Source: Lachnospiraceae bacterium (GTDB taxonomy: Bacteria; Bacillota; Clostridia; Lachnospirales; Lachnospiraceae). Taken from it: a stretch of DNA of 33,390 nucleotides. The stretch is from the NCBI GenBank assembly GCA_910575555.1, contig CAJTFX010000043.1, positions 1 through 33,390 of the forward strand, written 5' to 3'. Positions 17,237 through 24,480 of this stretch are shown here, piece after piece (position 1 is the stretch's first letter; the number at the start of each line of letters is the position of its first letter). Below the pieces are notes generated by a model. It was not told the DNA's origin, searched no databases, and was given only the letters and a program-made list of their open reading frames with translations. The translations under genes were made by a program, and so were the position numbers.

Positions 17237-18202
17237 CTACCTTTCTTTCGCTCTATTCCGATTGCTTTTCTGCAATTCTTCTAATACTTCTGGCGGTATC
17301 TTTTTCAATAACCTTTCCATCTGCTGATTGGTTTTCTGTAACTCAAATATCCTCTGGTTGGCTTTCTGTACCTTTAATTCCTGCTCGTACTTTTCATCAC
17401 GCATACGCCCCGCATAATCGGATTCCTGCCCGATTCTCTCTTTCAAGCTGTCGATATAAGCTCTCTGTTTGCCGATTTCCTTAGAGAATTTCTCCACGTC
17501 TGGGAGCCATGCCGCAATCAGTTCCAGAGCCTTGTCACGCTTCTTTCCTGCGTTAAAGGCGTTAATGTCGGAGAGGGCAGACACGATTTCTTCATACTGT
17601 TTATCCAGTCTGCCGCCCAGTTTATAGAGCCATGTGGGGATATGCTTCCGCTTTGTATCCACCACGGACTGCCCCCGTTCAAGCGGATTCCACCGTGCGG
17701 ACATCCACTCATGGTAGGCGGTCTGCCACTCGGACAGGCTCTTTTGGTTGCCTAAGATAGACTTCGCTGACAGTTTGTTATCTGGCGTAAGCGGCACAAA
17801 GCACAGGTGCATATGGGGCGTTCTTTCGTCCATATGAACAACTGCGGAGAGGATATTCTGCTTTCCCACACGCTCCGAAACAAAGTCAAGAGCCGTCTGG
17901 AAATACTCTTTTTGTTCTTCAGGCGGTAAGCTGTTCATAAATTCTGGCGAAGCTGTGATGAGCGTTTCCACCATCATCACGCTGTCTTTCCTTACCTTAC
18001 AGCCCGCTTCATCTACCATTCGGTTTATCTCTTTTTTGTAGGTGTAACGGGGTGGATTCACAAGATGGTAGTTATCTTTGGAGCGTTCCATATCAATATC
18101 TGGGTTGCTTTTGTAGGCTTCTTTCTTCCTCTCGTTGTGGCGTTCACAAGCCGCAACGCCGCCTGCTTTGCGTTTCTGGAAACGCAGGATTGCATAGGGC
18201 AT
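17237..18202 (-). CDS. mobV: MobV-family relaxase (Mob/Pre type, 321 aa)
   Basis: N-terminal MPYAILRFQKRKAGGVAACE is the motif I region, DNYHL is motif II, and VVHMDERTPHMHLCFVPLT is motif III with the HxDExxPHMH metal-binding set. The C-terminus (about 215-321) is coiled coil. MobV enzymes such as pMV158 MobM nick oriT and lead the strand into a recipient using the conjugation machinery of another element. A matching oriT lies upstream at 18407-18445. At 321 residues it is shorter than MobM (about 490) but keeps the whole catalytic domain. Confidence 0.92.
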   Translation of the reverse strand: MPYAILRFQKRKAGGVAACERHNERKKEAYKSNPDIDMERSKDNYHLVNPPRYTYKKEINRMVDEAGCKVRKDSVMMVETLITASPEFMNSLPPEEQKEYFQTALDFVSERVGKQNILSAVVHMDERTPHMHLCFVPLTPDNKLSAKSILGNQKSLSEWQTAYHEWMSARWNPLERGQSVVDTKRKHIPTWLYKLGGRLDKQYEEIVSALSDINAFNAGKKRDKALELIAAWLPDVEKFSKEIGKQRAYIDSLKERIGQESDYAGRMRDEKYEQELKVQKANQRIFELQKTNQQMERLLKKIPPEVLEELQKSNRNRAKER

Positions 18203-18258
18203 AGTTCATCATCTTCCTTTCTTTCGGCGGGTAACTGTCGCTTCCTGTCTTTGGTGCG

Positions 18259-18619
18259 TGACGGTCATGACGATGATGACGGTGTTTTTGGGATACCCCC
18301 TCATAAGAGCCGTAACCGTCACGCCGATATTCTTTTATCCGAAGCGGAAAGCGCAGGATAAGCAGGGCGTAAGCCCTGCCATAAGGGAGTCCAGAGGGAA
18401 CGTCTGGCACACGACTTTGCAGGGCAAAGTGTAGTGTGTTACACCCTGTAAACGCAGTCGGAAAAATCGGAGGATTTTTCTGACCGCAGGGGTGGCTTTA
18501 CGAGCCGAAAAGGGCGAGTAATGCCCACGCCTGCATGTTGCGTTTACGGGGTGTTCTCCCGTAGGGATGACAGTGGCGGGGGTATCCCAAAAACACCGTC
18601 ATCATCGTCATGACCGTCA
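18259..18619. other. Putative invertible oriT segment, element A orientation
   Basis: Two perfect 42-bp inverted arms (18259-18300 and 18578-18619) enclose 277 bp. The interior is homologous to 11929-12214 of element B but flipped with respect to the neighbouring ATPase gene. It contains oriT (18407-18445), hairpin GCAGGGC/GCCCTGC (about 18362-18379), the pair CACCCTGTAAACGCA/TGCGTTTACGGGGTG and an inner GGAAAAATC/GATTTTTC hairpin. The right arm encodes the GHDDDDGVFGIPP tail of the ATPase. The left arm carries the same codons on the other strand, followed by an alternative tail HKSRNRHADILLSEAESAG and a stop. Confidence 0.65.
18407..18445 (+). other. oriT: Putative oriT of MobV (pMV158) type, element A
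   Basis: GCACACGACTTTGC and GCAAAGTGTAGTGTG form the inverted repeat, followed by TTACACC. By comparison with pMV158 the nick would lie between 18438 and 18439. The nicked strand is opposite to the mobV coding strand, unlike pMV158. In element B the same oriT is flipped. Confidence 0.8.
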
Positions 18620-19596
18620 TTCCCCACATCTTCCTGCCTTGCAAGGGAAATCATCCTCCCGCTGCTCCTGCGGCTGAAATCATAGCGGACATGGTTTTCA
18701 AGCAGGAAATCAAGGCGGTACTCGTTCATCCACTTTGTCAAGACATTCGCCGCTGTTTCCGTTTCCCCCAGAGCGTCCAATAACTCGGTAGCTGTGCCAG
18801 ACCATTCCTCCCTGCCCTGCATAAACTTCACCAACCGAAAAAGAATGTCTGGTATGGATTCTCTTTCAATCTGTTCCTGCTCTTTCCGCTCCACCAGTTC
18901 CCAACTGCAATCACGGAAACGGAGCGTGAACTCCTGATAGGGCGTGTCCCTGCCCGTCACATACAGCTTGGCGGCATTGGACGCACGGCTTTCCTGTTCC
19001 AGAACAAAGGTCGCGTCCGCACTCCCCGTCAATCCCGTCGTGCCAGACACTTTGTTGAACACGTCGCTGTCATTCTGCTTTCGGATGTGGTGTACGACAA
19101 TGACCGCCAGAGAGTGCCTGTCGGCAAAATCTTTGATGAGGGAGATGTCCCCGTAGTCGCTGGCATAGGCGTTGTCTTTGGAAGCGGTGCGGACTTTCTG
19201 CAAGGTGTCAATGACAATGAGCCTGCTGTCTGGATATTCTTTTAAATAATCCTCTAGCTGCACGATAAGACCGTCTGACAGCTTATCGCTTGCCACCGCA
19301 AAGTGAAGCCGCCCGCTTGCTTCGTCCGTCAAACGGAACAGCCTGTCTTGTATGCGGCAGAACGTGTCCTCCAGACAAAGGTAAAGCACATCGCCCTCCC
19401 GTGTCGGCATATCCCATAAGGGGATTCCCTGCGACACGCAGAGGCAGAGTTTTAACATGAGCCAGCTCTTGCCGATTTTCTGTGAACCGCAAAACAGGAT
19501 TAAGCCTGTGGGTATCAGACCGTCCACCACAAAGGACGGTTTTTCAAGCGGCTCATAAAGGAGCGTGTCGGCGTTGACTGTCTGTAACTTCTGCAT
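18544..19596 (-). CDS. RepA-like AAA/RecA-fold ATPase of element A (350 aa)
   Basis: Same architecture as the element B copy: Walker A GSQKIGKS, Walker B SRLIVIDTLQ, VVHHIRKQ and SGTTGLTGSADATF. It is probably a replicative helicase or initiator for the circular form. The C-terminal 20 or so residues (GHDDDDGVFGIPPPLSSLR...) enter the inverted arm and the interior of the oriT segment, so the tail depends on segment orientation. A short frame, MCNKTKDTARKEK, with its own GGAGG (start near 19641) overlaps the ATPase start, as in element B. Confidence 0.86.
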   Translation of the reverse strand: MQKLQTVNADTLLYEPLEKPSFVVDGLIPTGLILFCGSQKIGKSWLMLKLCLCVSQGIPLWDMPTREGDVLYLCLEDTFCRIQDRLFRLTDEASGRLHFAVASDKLSDGLIVQLEDYLKEYPDSRLIVIDTLQKVRTASKDNAYASDYGDISLIKDFADRHSLAVIVVHHIRKQNDSDVFNKVSGTTGLTGSADATFVLEQESRASNAAKLYVTGRDTPYQEFTLRFRDCSWELVERKEQEQIERESIPDILFRLVKFMQGREEWSGTATELLDALGETETAANVLTKWMNEYRLDFLLENHVRYDFSRRSSGRMISLARQEDVGNDGHDDDDGVFGIPPPLSSLRENTP

Positions 19597-19747
19597 GAGA
19601 TTTCTCCTTTCGGGCGGTGTCTTTGGTTTTGTTGCACATAGGCATGACCTCCTTAAAATAGATTTACTCCCACAAAAAGAAGTGAGAGTATGTAATGCCG
19701 CCAGTCCACGCCGATAAAAAGCGGATTTCTTTTTCGGGCAGTAACAG

Positions 19748-20221
19748 TTAAGGTTGGAGATACTTCCTCATTTCTGACTTAACTTTCTCCCTTGCAACTG
19801 AAACGGACTTCTGGATGGCGGAAGCGGTGCAATGCTCCATCTCGGCGATTTGGTAAAAGTTGAAATCATACTCGTAGTACAGCAGGAAACGCCGCCTCTG
19901 TATCTCTGGCAGTCGGGCAACCGCTTTAGCAAATATTTCATTCCTCTCTTTTTCAATCATTCTTTCATCAAGTGTCTTAGGCACCCGCAAAGCACGTCTG
20001 TAAAGCGTTTCGTCCCATACCTCGTTAAACTCCCTGTGCCGCTGATTCCATTGCTGAAGATTCCTGTTCCTCCGTTCCATCTGCCGAAATTCAAGAAAGA
20101 GCTGTTCTGATACTTCCAACTCGTGAGATTCCCCCTGCCCGTCCTTAAAGCTGATAGAATACCTTGTGCCGCCCTCGGCGGCTTCTTCTTTTAGCGTATA
20201 TGTCTTTGCCCCGTATGCCAT
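19748..20221 (-). CDS. Sigma-70 family sigma factor of element A (157 aa)
   Basis: Start MAYGAKTYTLKEEA at 20221 behind GGGAGGAAAGG. The C-terminal HTH is RRRFLLYYEYDFNFYQIAEM followed by HCTASAIQKSVSVAREKVK, region 4-like. Middle region NEVWDETLYRRALRVPKTLDE. It differs from the 171-aa sigma of element B. A terminator-like hairpin separates it from the upstream 147-aa gene. It presumably directs transcription of element genes (ATPase, mobV); this is inferred. Confidence 0.8.
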   Translation of the reverse strand: MAYGAKTYTLKEEAAEGGTRYSISFKDGQGESHELEVSEQLFLEFRQMERRNRNLQQWNQRHREFNEVWDETLYRRALRVPKTLDERMIEKERNEIFAKAVARLPEIQRRRFLLYYEYDFNFYQIAEMEHCTASAIQKSVSVAREKVKSEMRKYLQP

Positions 20222-20235
20222 TTCCTTTCCTCCCG

Positions 20236-20269
20236 AAAAAAAAATTGAGTGAGAGGATTGCCCTCTCAC
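20236..20269 (-). terminator. Terminator between the two sigma-like genes of element A
   Basis: A perfect stem GTGAGAGG/CCTCTCAC (20249-20269) is followed on the minus strand by CTCAA and a run of nine Ts. Related hairpins stand beside the other sigma modules (13515-13540, 28697-28719, and weakly 1767-1794). Confidence 0.8.
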
Positions 20270-20289
20270 CCAATAGCCCGTGGGGACGC

Positions 20290-20733
20290 TTAAATTTCCC
20301 CGAAAGGATATAAAATAGGCTTTAATTTTTTACGGAGCCTTTCAAGGCGTTTATAGACCGCTCTTTCGGTAAGCCCTGCCACCGCCGCAATCTCCCTTGT
20401 GGAATACCCCTGCATTTTCAGCAGGAGAATGAGCAGGGTATGCTTGTCCACCGTAAGCAATACCTGATACAGTTTCTCGTCCTCAATCTCGTCCAGTAAG
20501 TCCGCAACGGTATCTGGCTCTGCCTGCGGTTCTGTATCTGCCATTCCCTCAAGGTATTCCCCGAAGTCGCTCGTCCATCGGTAAAACCGCCTGTTAGAAT
20601 TAAAATCTGCCCTGTCCGCAATGCGGATTTGCTCAATGACCGCTTCATCAACGCCGCACTCCCGCAGCACCTTTTCCTCGGCTTCTTTCCAGATACGCCA
20701 CTTCCTGTCCTCTCGTCCGTGGTTATATGCCAT
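20290..20733 (-). CDS. Sigma-like helix-turn-helix protein of element A (147 aa)
   Basis: MAYNHGREDRKWRIW paralogue of 1825-2250 and 28756-29181, with the conserved FNSNRRFYRWTSDFGEYLEG block and a C-terminal HTH (GYSTREIAAVAGLTERAVYKR). GGAGG precedes the start. It directly follows the leader; its first codons overlap the end of the leader-encoded peptide (20723-20929). The C-terminus is six residues longer than the others (YPFGEI). Confidence 0.8.
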   Translation of the reverse strand: MAYNHGREDRKWRIWKEAEEKVLRECGVDEAVIEQIRIADRADFNSNRRFYRWTSDFGEYLEGMADTEPQAEPDTVADLLDEIEDEKLYQVLLTVDKHTLLILLLKMQGYSTREIAAVAGLTERAVYKRLERLRKKLKPILYPFGEI

Positions 20734-20929
20734 TTCTTATTTCCTCCAATCTGAATTTTGAAAATGTAAAATCCAGATGGAGAGGTGGCGAACGACAGCT
20801 AACAGCGGAAACAGCCCTGCGGCATATTCCGATAAAAAACGACAAAAGAAAAACCGCAAAGGTTCTGTGACCTCTACGGTTATAGGAGATACATATTCTG
20901 TTAAGTGGAGATTCTACTTCTGGTTTCAT
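20723..20929 (-). CDS. Leader-encoded peptide, copy 2 (68 aa)
   Basis: MKPEVESPLNRICISYNRRG, with the same hydrophobic core (FAVFLLSFFIG) as the 66-aa frame at 2850-3050 and mostly conservative changes. It starts in an ATGA overlap with the MQRYFSP frame and ends within the start of the 147-aa gene. No ribosome site of its own is visible, so it would need coupling. It may instead be a by-product of the conserved RNA leader. Confidence 0.4.
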   Translation of the reverse strand: MKPEVESPLNRICISYNRRGHRTFAVFLLSFFIGICRRAVSAVSCRSPPLHLDFTFSKFRLEEIRNGI

Positions 20930-21150
20930 GGTGAGAAGTAGCGTTGCATGGGCAGGGATTTTTTTAACTGGCTTCCTGCCATTCCCCGACATGCTATGTA
21001 TAAGTCAACTCTGCCTTTCATAAGCAGATAGATTACTGCCCGAAAAAAGGACATAAAAAAACCTCCAAACTTTAAAACAGGTTTGGAGAGTGTCTGTTAA
21101 GTCTTTTCGGGCATAGCAATACCGCCCACCACACGCCGTTTTTTTATATG
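20734..21150 (-). promoter_or_regulatory. Conserved leader with attenuator-like hairpins, copy 2
   Basis: Terminator hairpin CTCCAAAC/GTTTGGAG (21063-21088) with a T-run, enclosed by the outer pair TGCCCGAAAA/TTTTCGGGCA (21037-21046 with 21104-21113). A further inverted pair GCCCACCA/TGGTGGGC lies at about 21123-21150. Nothing else is seen between 21151 and 21270. Confidence 0.6.
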
Positions 21151-21270
21151 GTGGGCGTTTGCCTTAAAACCTTATGAAATAAAGTAGAGCCAATGAACTG
21201 TGACTACTCACTTGTTCATCGGCTCTGCGTCTTTGCGTCTGGCTCTTTTATCAACGTATTCCATGCTTAT

Positions 21271-21738
21271 TTATTCAAAATACCCATAAATTCTTCCTTT
21301 CTGAATAATATGGCGATTAGCCTTACTCAAAACTTTTCGTTTGAAAGAAAAGGGGGACAAATCAAGTTTACAATCTAATACATAAACAGTAAAGCAATAC
21401 TTGTGAGATTTTCCTTTAGGCGGTTTCGGTCCTGCATAACAATGAAAGCCATACCCAATTCCTTGTATCGCACCTTGTAATGAAGATATTGATTTCCCTG
21501 ACGGAATTGCTTTTATAATTTTATCTGTTGCAGGAATATTCCAAATAATCCAATGCGTAAATCCTTTTATCGGATGGCTCAAGTCCTCAAGCGTAATCAT
21601 CAAAGTAACTGCATTTGTATTTAGATTCCGAATGATAAATTCTGGTGAAATATCTTGCCCTCTGCCTGTATTCTCAATAGGGAATTTTCCACCATCATTT
21701 AACCCTACACATTCAAATTCAAGAATATTACTTTCCAT
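21271..21738 (-). CDS. YbhB/PEBP-family protein (155 aa)
   Basis: Start MESNILEFECVGLNDGGKFP at 21738 fits the family length; an in-frame ATG at 21771 has a weaker context. The signatures are SPEFIIRNLN..VTLMITLEDL, the loop FTHWIIWNIPAT and GYGFHCYAGPKPPKGKSH, the ligand-pocket motif of phosphatidylethanolamine-binding/Raf-kinase-inhibitor-like proteins. The bacterial role is poorly defined. It is the last gene of the TetR-serine hydrolase cargo of element A. Confidence 0.85.
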   Translation of the reverse strand: MESNILEFECVGLNDGGKFPIENTGRGQDISPEFIIRNLNTNAVTLMITLEDLSHPIKGFTHWIIWNIPATDKIIKAIPSGKSISSLQGAIQGIGYGFHCYAGPKPPKGKSHKYCFTVYVLDCKLDLSPFSFKRKVLSKANRHIIQKGRIYGYFE

Positions 21739-21795
21739 ATCATTTTCTAACCTTTCTGTTTTTGATTTCATTCTTCAGCTTCACTTAGTATCCAA

Positions 21796-21957
21796 TTACT
21801 TGATAACGGTTATTTGCAAATCCTTTACTTCTATCAAACTTTCATGTTTACATTTCGGGCAGTAAAGGGGGAAATTCTTCAGTTCTGTATCTTCTTTTAT
21901 CCTGTTTCGAGTTTTATTTCCACATACGGGACAACGTATCCATTCAAATTTTTCCAT
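21796..21957 (-). CDS. Cysteine-rich KTR zinc ribbon, possible internal start (53 aa)
   Basis: EWIRCPVCGNKTRNRI and LYCPKCKHESLIEVKDLQ form a CxxC...CxxC zinc ribbon with the KTR motif, usually seen as a free small protein on mobile elements. Here it is in frame with the serine hydrolase, but GGAGG stands six bases before the ATG at 21957, so it may also be translated alone. Function unknown. Confidence 0.55.
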   Translation of the reverse strand: MEKFEWIRCPVCGNKTRNRIKEDTELKNFPLYCPKCKHESLIEVKDLQITVIK

Positions 21958-23349
21958 TTTCATCCTCCAATGTATCCTATAAAATATCTTGTATAATCCT
22001 ACTGAAAAAAGCAAACTTGAACTTACCAACAAAACAACACATACGTCTTTTACAAAATACCATATCACCCATATTGGAACACCAATCATTTCGGGCAAGC
22101 AAAGTAAAAGTAGCGGTAATATACCATGTCTTATAATATCAAAAGCGGTCAACGGTTTTGTCCGTTTCTTTTTCTTCCATTTTTTTATTGTTGCTATTGG
22201 ATATACTGCTGTTGTTAATAACGCAAAATATGCCACATTCAGCAACAAATGCCTTACAATATATGGGTTGCCAGATATTTTATATTGCTCTTTACCCAAA
22301 ATAGCAAATATCACATTTTTGCTTATAATATCTGCTAACTGATTGGTAACCAGATAGTCATTCATATTAATAAGAATGACGATTCCTAATCCGCTTTCTG
22401 GTAGCAACAACATATTTGAAATATAATTCTCAACCAATCCAGAATGCCCCAATACAGGCTCTGTATATTCTTCTGTCAAAGTCCATCCCATTCCGTAATA
22501 ATAGGGCGTATTATCATCTACATATACATTCTCATAAAACATAGTGTTTAAGCTGTCTTGACTGATAATCCCCATTCCCCCGTTTAGATACATCTGCAAA
22601 TACTTTGTCATATCTGATACGCTGGAACTCAAATAACCTGCTGGAACGGTAGACCACGAATGTTCATCGGGATAGTCTGGCTCCCCTGCAATCGGAAACC
22701 CAAAATAATTTCGATACCCTCTGATTAATCCATTTTCTTTACTTTGTTCATATGTCGCCGCCGTGTGTTCCATATGTAGCGGCAGAAAAATTTTTTTATT
22801 CATATACTCAGAATAACTAACTCCACTGACTGCTTCTATAATCTCACCCAACAAGCCATAATTGATATTTGCATATTGGTGCTGACCGTAACTCTCTGTT
22901 ATTTTTGCATTGCCAAAACGCTGATATGTGCCTAAGCCGCCTGTCTGGTTCAAAAGCTGTCTTACCGTGATTTTATTTCCATCTGATTCATTTATAAAAT
23001 AAGCTGAGGGGGCAATATAAGCCGAAATTTTTTCGTCTAAATCAATTTTATCTTCTTCCACAAGCCGCATAATGGCTAACGCAGTAAATGATTTGCTTAC
23101 AGACCCTATAATAAAAGGTGTATCTATGCTTTTACAATTTCCATAAGTTTCAGCAAGCAGAACTTCTTTTGAATCTACAATGGCAACTGCCATTCCCGGG
23201 ATATGTAATTCATCCAGTTCCCTCTTTAATTGGTTGTCAATATTATCATATTTTACATTTGTGTTTGCCAAAGCTGTATTATTTCCAAATGTGATGGCAT
23301 AAGCCAATAATATCATTACGCAAATAGCTTTTTTAATTTTTCTTTTCAT
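21796..23349 (-). CDS. Serine beta-lactamase-like hydrolase with membrane tail and zinc ribbon (517 aa)
   Basis: Signal peptide (about 1-28), then a class C beta-lactamase/penicillin-binding fold: SVSK (SxxK nucleophile), YANINYGLLG (YxN) and GHSGLVEN (the HxG substitute for KTG). Three or so hydrophobic segments follow (about 365-460), then the KTR zinc ribbon (about 465-517). Family members are usually peptidases or esterases of unknown substrate and not true beta-lactamases. The ribbon appears to be a fusion of a gene normally separate. It lies 24 bp after the TetR stop and is probably repressed by that TetR. Confidence 0.88.
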   Translation of the reverse strand: MKRKIKKAICVMILLAYAITFGNNTALANTNVKYDNIDNQLKRELDELHIPGMAVAIVDSKEVLLAETYGNCKSIDTPFIIGSVSKSFTALAIMRLVEEDKIDLDEKISAYIAPSAYFINESDGNKITVRQLLNQTGGLGTYQRFGNAKITESYGQHQYANINYGLLGEIIEAVSGVSYSEYMNKKIFLPLHMEHTAATYEQSKENGLIRGYRNYFGFPIAGEPDYPDEHSWSTVPAGYLSSSVSDMTKYLQMYLNGGMGIISQDSLNTMFYENVYVDDNTPYYYGMGWTLTEEYTEPVLGHSGLVENYISNMLLLPESGLGIVILINMNDYLVTNQLADIISKNVIFAILGKEQYKISGNPYIVRHLLLNVAYFALLTTAVYPIATIKKWKKKKRTKPLTAFDIIRHGILPLLLLCLPEMIGVPIWVIWYFVKDVCVVLLVSSSLLFSVGLYKIFYRIHWRMKMEKFEWIRCPVCGNKTRNRIKEDTELKNFPLYCPKCKHESLIEVKDLQITVIK

Positions 23350-23373
23350 ATTTTTTGCTGATATGCCATTATG

Positions 23374-23946
23374 CTACCATTTCTCCTCTATTTTTTTCAT
23401 CCCTTCAATCAAAATATCTATTGACAAATTAAAACTATCTTCTATTGACTGTACATTTCCAAAGGCACGATGATTTTCAAGTAATGCAAATCCCTCTAAA
23501 AACCCTCTAAACATTCTAACTAAGTGAGAGCAATTATCTTGCGAAATATTCAGTGATTTAGTTATTTTGAAGAATACCGAAAACATCTTTGAAGTTACTT
23601 CTCTGGTCTGTTCATTTTCAAATTGGTTGTACCAAAGCATAGCACTGAAAACTCCTTGGTTTTCTGTTGCATACTTATGAAAAGCATGGCACATAGCTCT
23701 AATTGCATCATATCCAGTAAGTCCTATTACAGCTTGGATAATTCTATCTTCCATTTCCTTCCACCCATAAAGCATAATCTGCTGTTTTAGGTCATCAAGT
23801 CCATCAACATGATTATAAAGTGATGGTGACTTAACACCTAATTGTGCTGCGAGTGTTTTCAACGAAAGATTTTCTATGCCCATTTTATTCGCTATATATG
23901 CAGCTTCTTTGATAACCAATTCTTTATCTATTTTTGTTTTAGGCAA
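23374..23946 (-). CDS. TetR-family transcriptional regulator (190 aa)
   Basis: TTG start at 23946 (LPKTKIDKELVIKEAAYIAN) with GGGAGGT six bases upstream; the ATG at 23961 overlaps that ribosome site and is less likely. The N-terminal HTH reads LSLKTLAAQLGVKSPSLYNH. A C-terminal ligand domain of the TetR_C WHG type (MFRGFLEGFALLENHRAFG) follows. It is the first gene of the cargo operon with the serine hydrolase and PEBP genes. The palindrome over its promoter suggests autorepression. Confidence 0.88.
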   Translation of the reverse strand: MPKTKIDKELVIKEAAYIANKMGIENLSLKTLAAQLGVKSPSLYNHVDGLDDLKQQIMLYGWKEMEDRIIQAVIGLTGYDAIRAMCHAFHKYATENQGVFSAMLWYNQFENEQTREVTSKMFSVFFKITKSLNISQDNCSHLVRMFRGFLEGFALLENHRAFGNVQSIEDSFNLSIDILIEGMKKIEEKW

Positions 23947-23979
23947 AATAGCACCTCCCACATACTTAATCAGATTTAT

Positions 23980-24008
23980 ATTTTAACAAATTAGATTAGT
24001 TAAGTCAA
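23980..24008 (-). promoter_or_regulatory. Promoter and palindromic operator of the TetR operon
   Basis: -35 TTGACT (24003-24008), a 17-bp spacer and -10 TAAAAT (23980-23985). The spacer and -10 contain a 21-bp imperfect palindrome with arms TTAAC/GTTAA and AA/TT inside (23983-24003), a good size for a TetR dimer. Confidence 0.72.
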
Positions 24009-24088
24009 GGACTATCTCATGCTACACCATTTACTATAACCTTGTTATAAAAAGGCGATAGAGCTTCTTATACTCCATCGCCATTCTA

Positions 24089-24412
24089 TTATGCGTAGAT
24101 AATTTCCCTATTCACAATCTCTCTCGCATACGCCCTTATGTTATTGAGCCGCCCTGTCCATTCTAAGGCGTTTTCTTCCTTTAGGCGTTCCGTTATGCCC
24201 TGCGCCTGTTTCATGCCCTCTATGAGCCTTTCAAAGCGTTCCTGCGCCTGTCTGTCAATGTCGGCAAGGTATGTATTCAGCTTGCCGCTTGTAAGAAGAT
24301 TGGTGTATGTAACCTTGCGGTACTGCTTCAGATAGTCCAGATGCCGCTGTCCCCATGTGCCTATCGGCTGTTCTTCTTCGGTGGATACAGTCAAGCATGG
24401 TATTAAGTAATC
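24089..24412 (-). pseudogene. tnpV: tnpV of element A, C-terminal part (split by element D)
   Basis: Encodes GDYLIPCLTVSTEEEQPIG ... YTNLLTSGKLNTYLADIDRQ to the end, but the first 16-17 residues are missing. They are at 33168-33228. Joining 33228-33168 to 24402-24089 gives 375 nt in one frame, exactly the length of tnpV in element B. Confidence 0.9.
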
Positions 24413-24480
24413 TCCGCTTTACATGAGTTAAAGACAGTGTTTCGGGGAAGTGCCATAATCGGCACATTCCCCATGCCTAT

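Noticed and set aside
18065-18361. Plus-strand frame ending in GHDDDDGVFGIPP and SEAESAG
   Set aside because: Not a gene in its own right: the upstream part is antisense to mobV. Its end is the alternative ATPase tail, reported as part of the inversion finding.
21796-23349. Beta-lactamase resistance gene
   Set aside because: The SxxK and YxN motifs also fit the large serine hydrolase family; the membrane tail and zinc ribbon are not those of known resistance enzymes.
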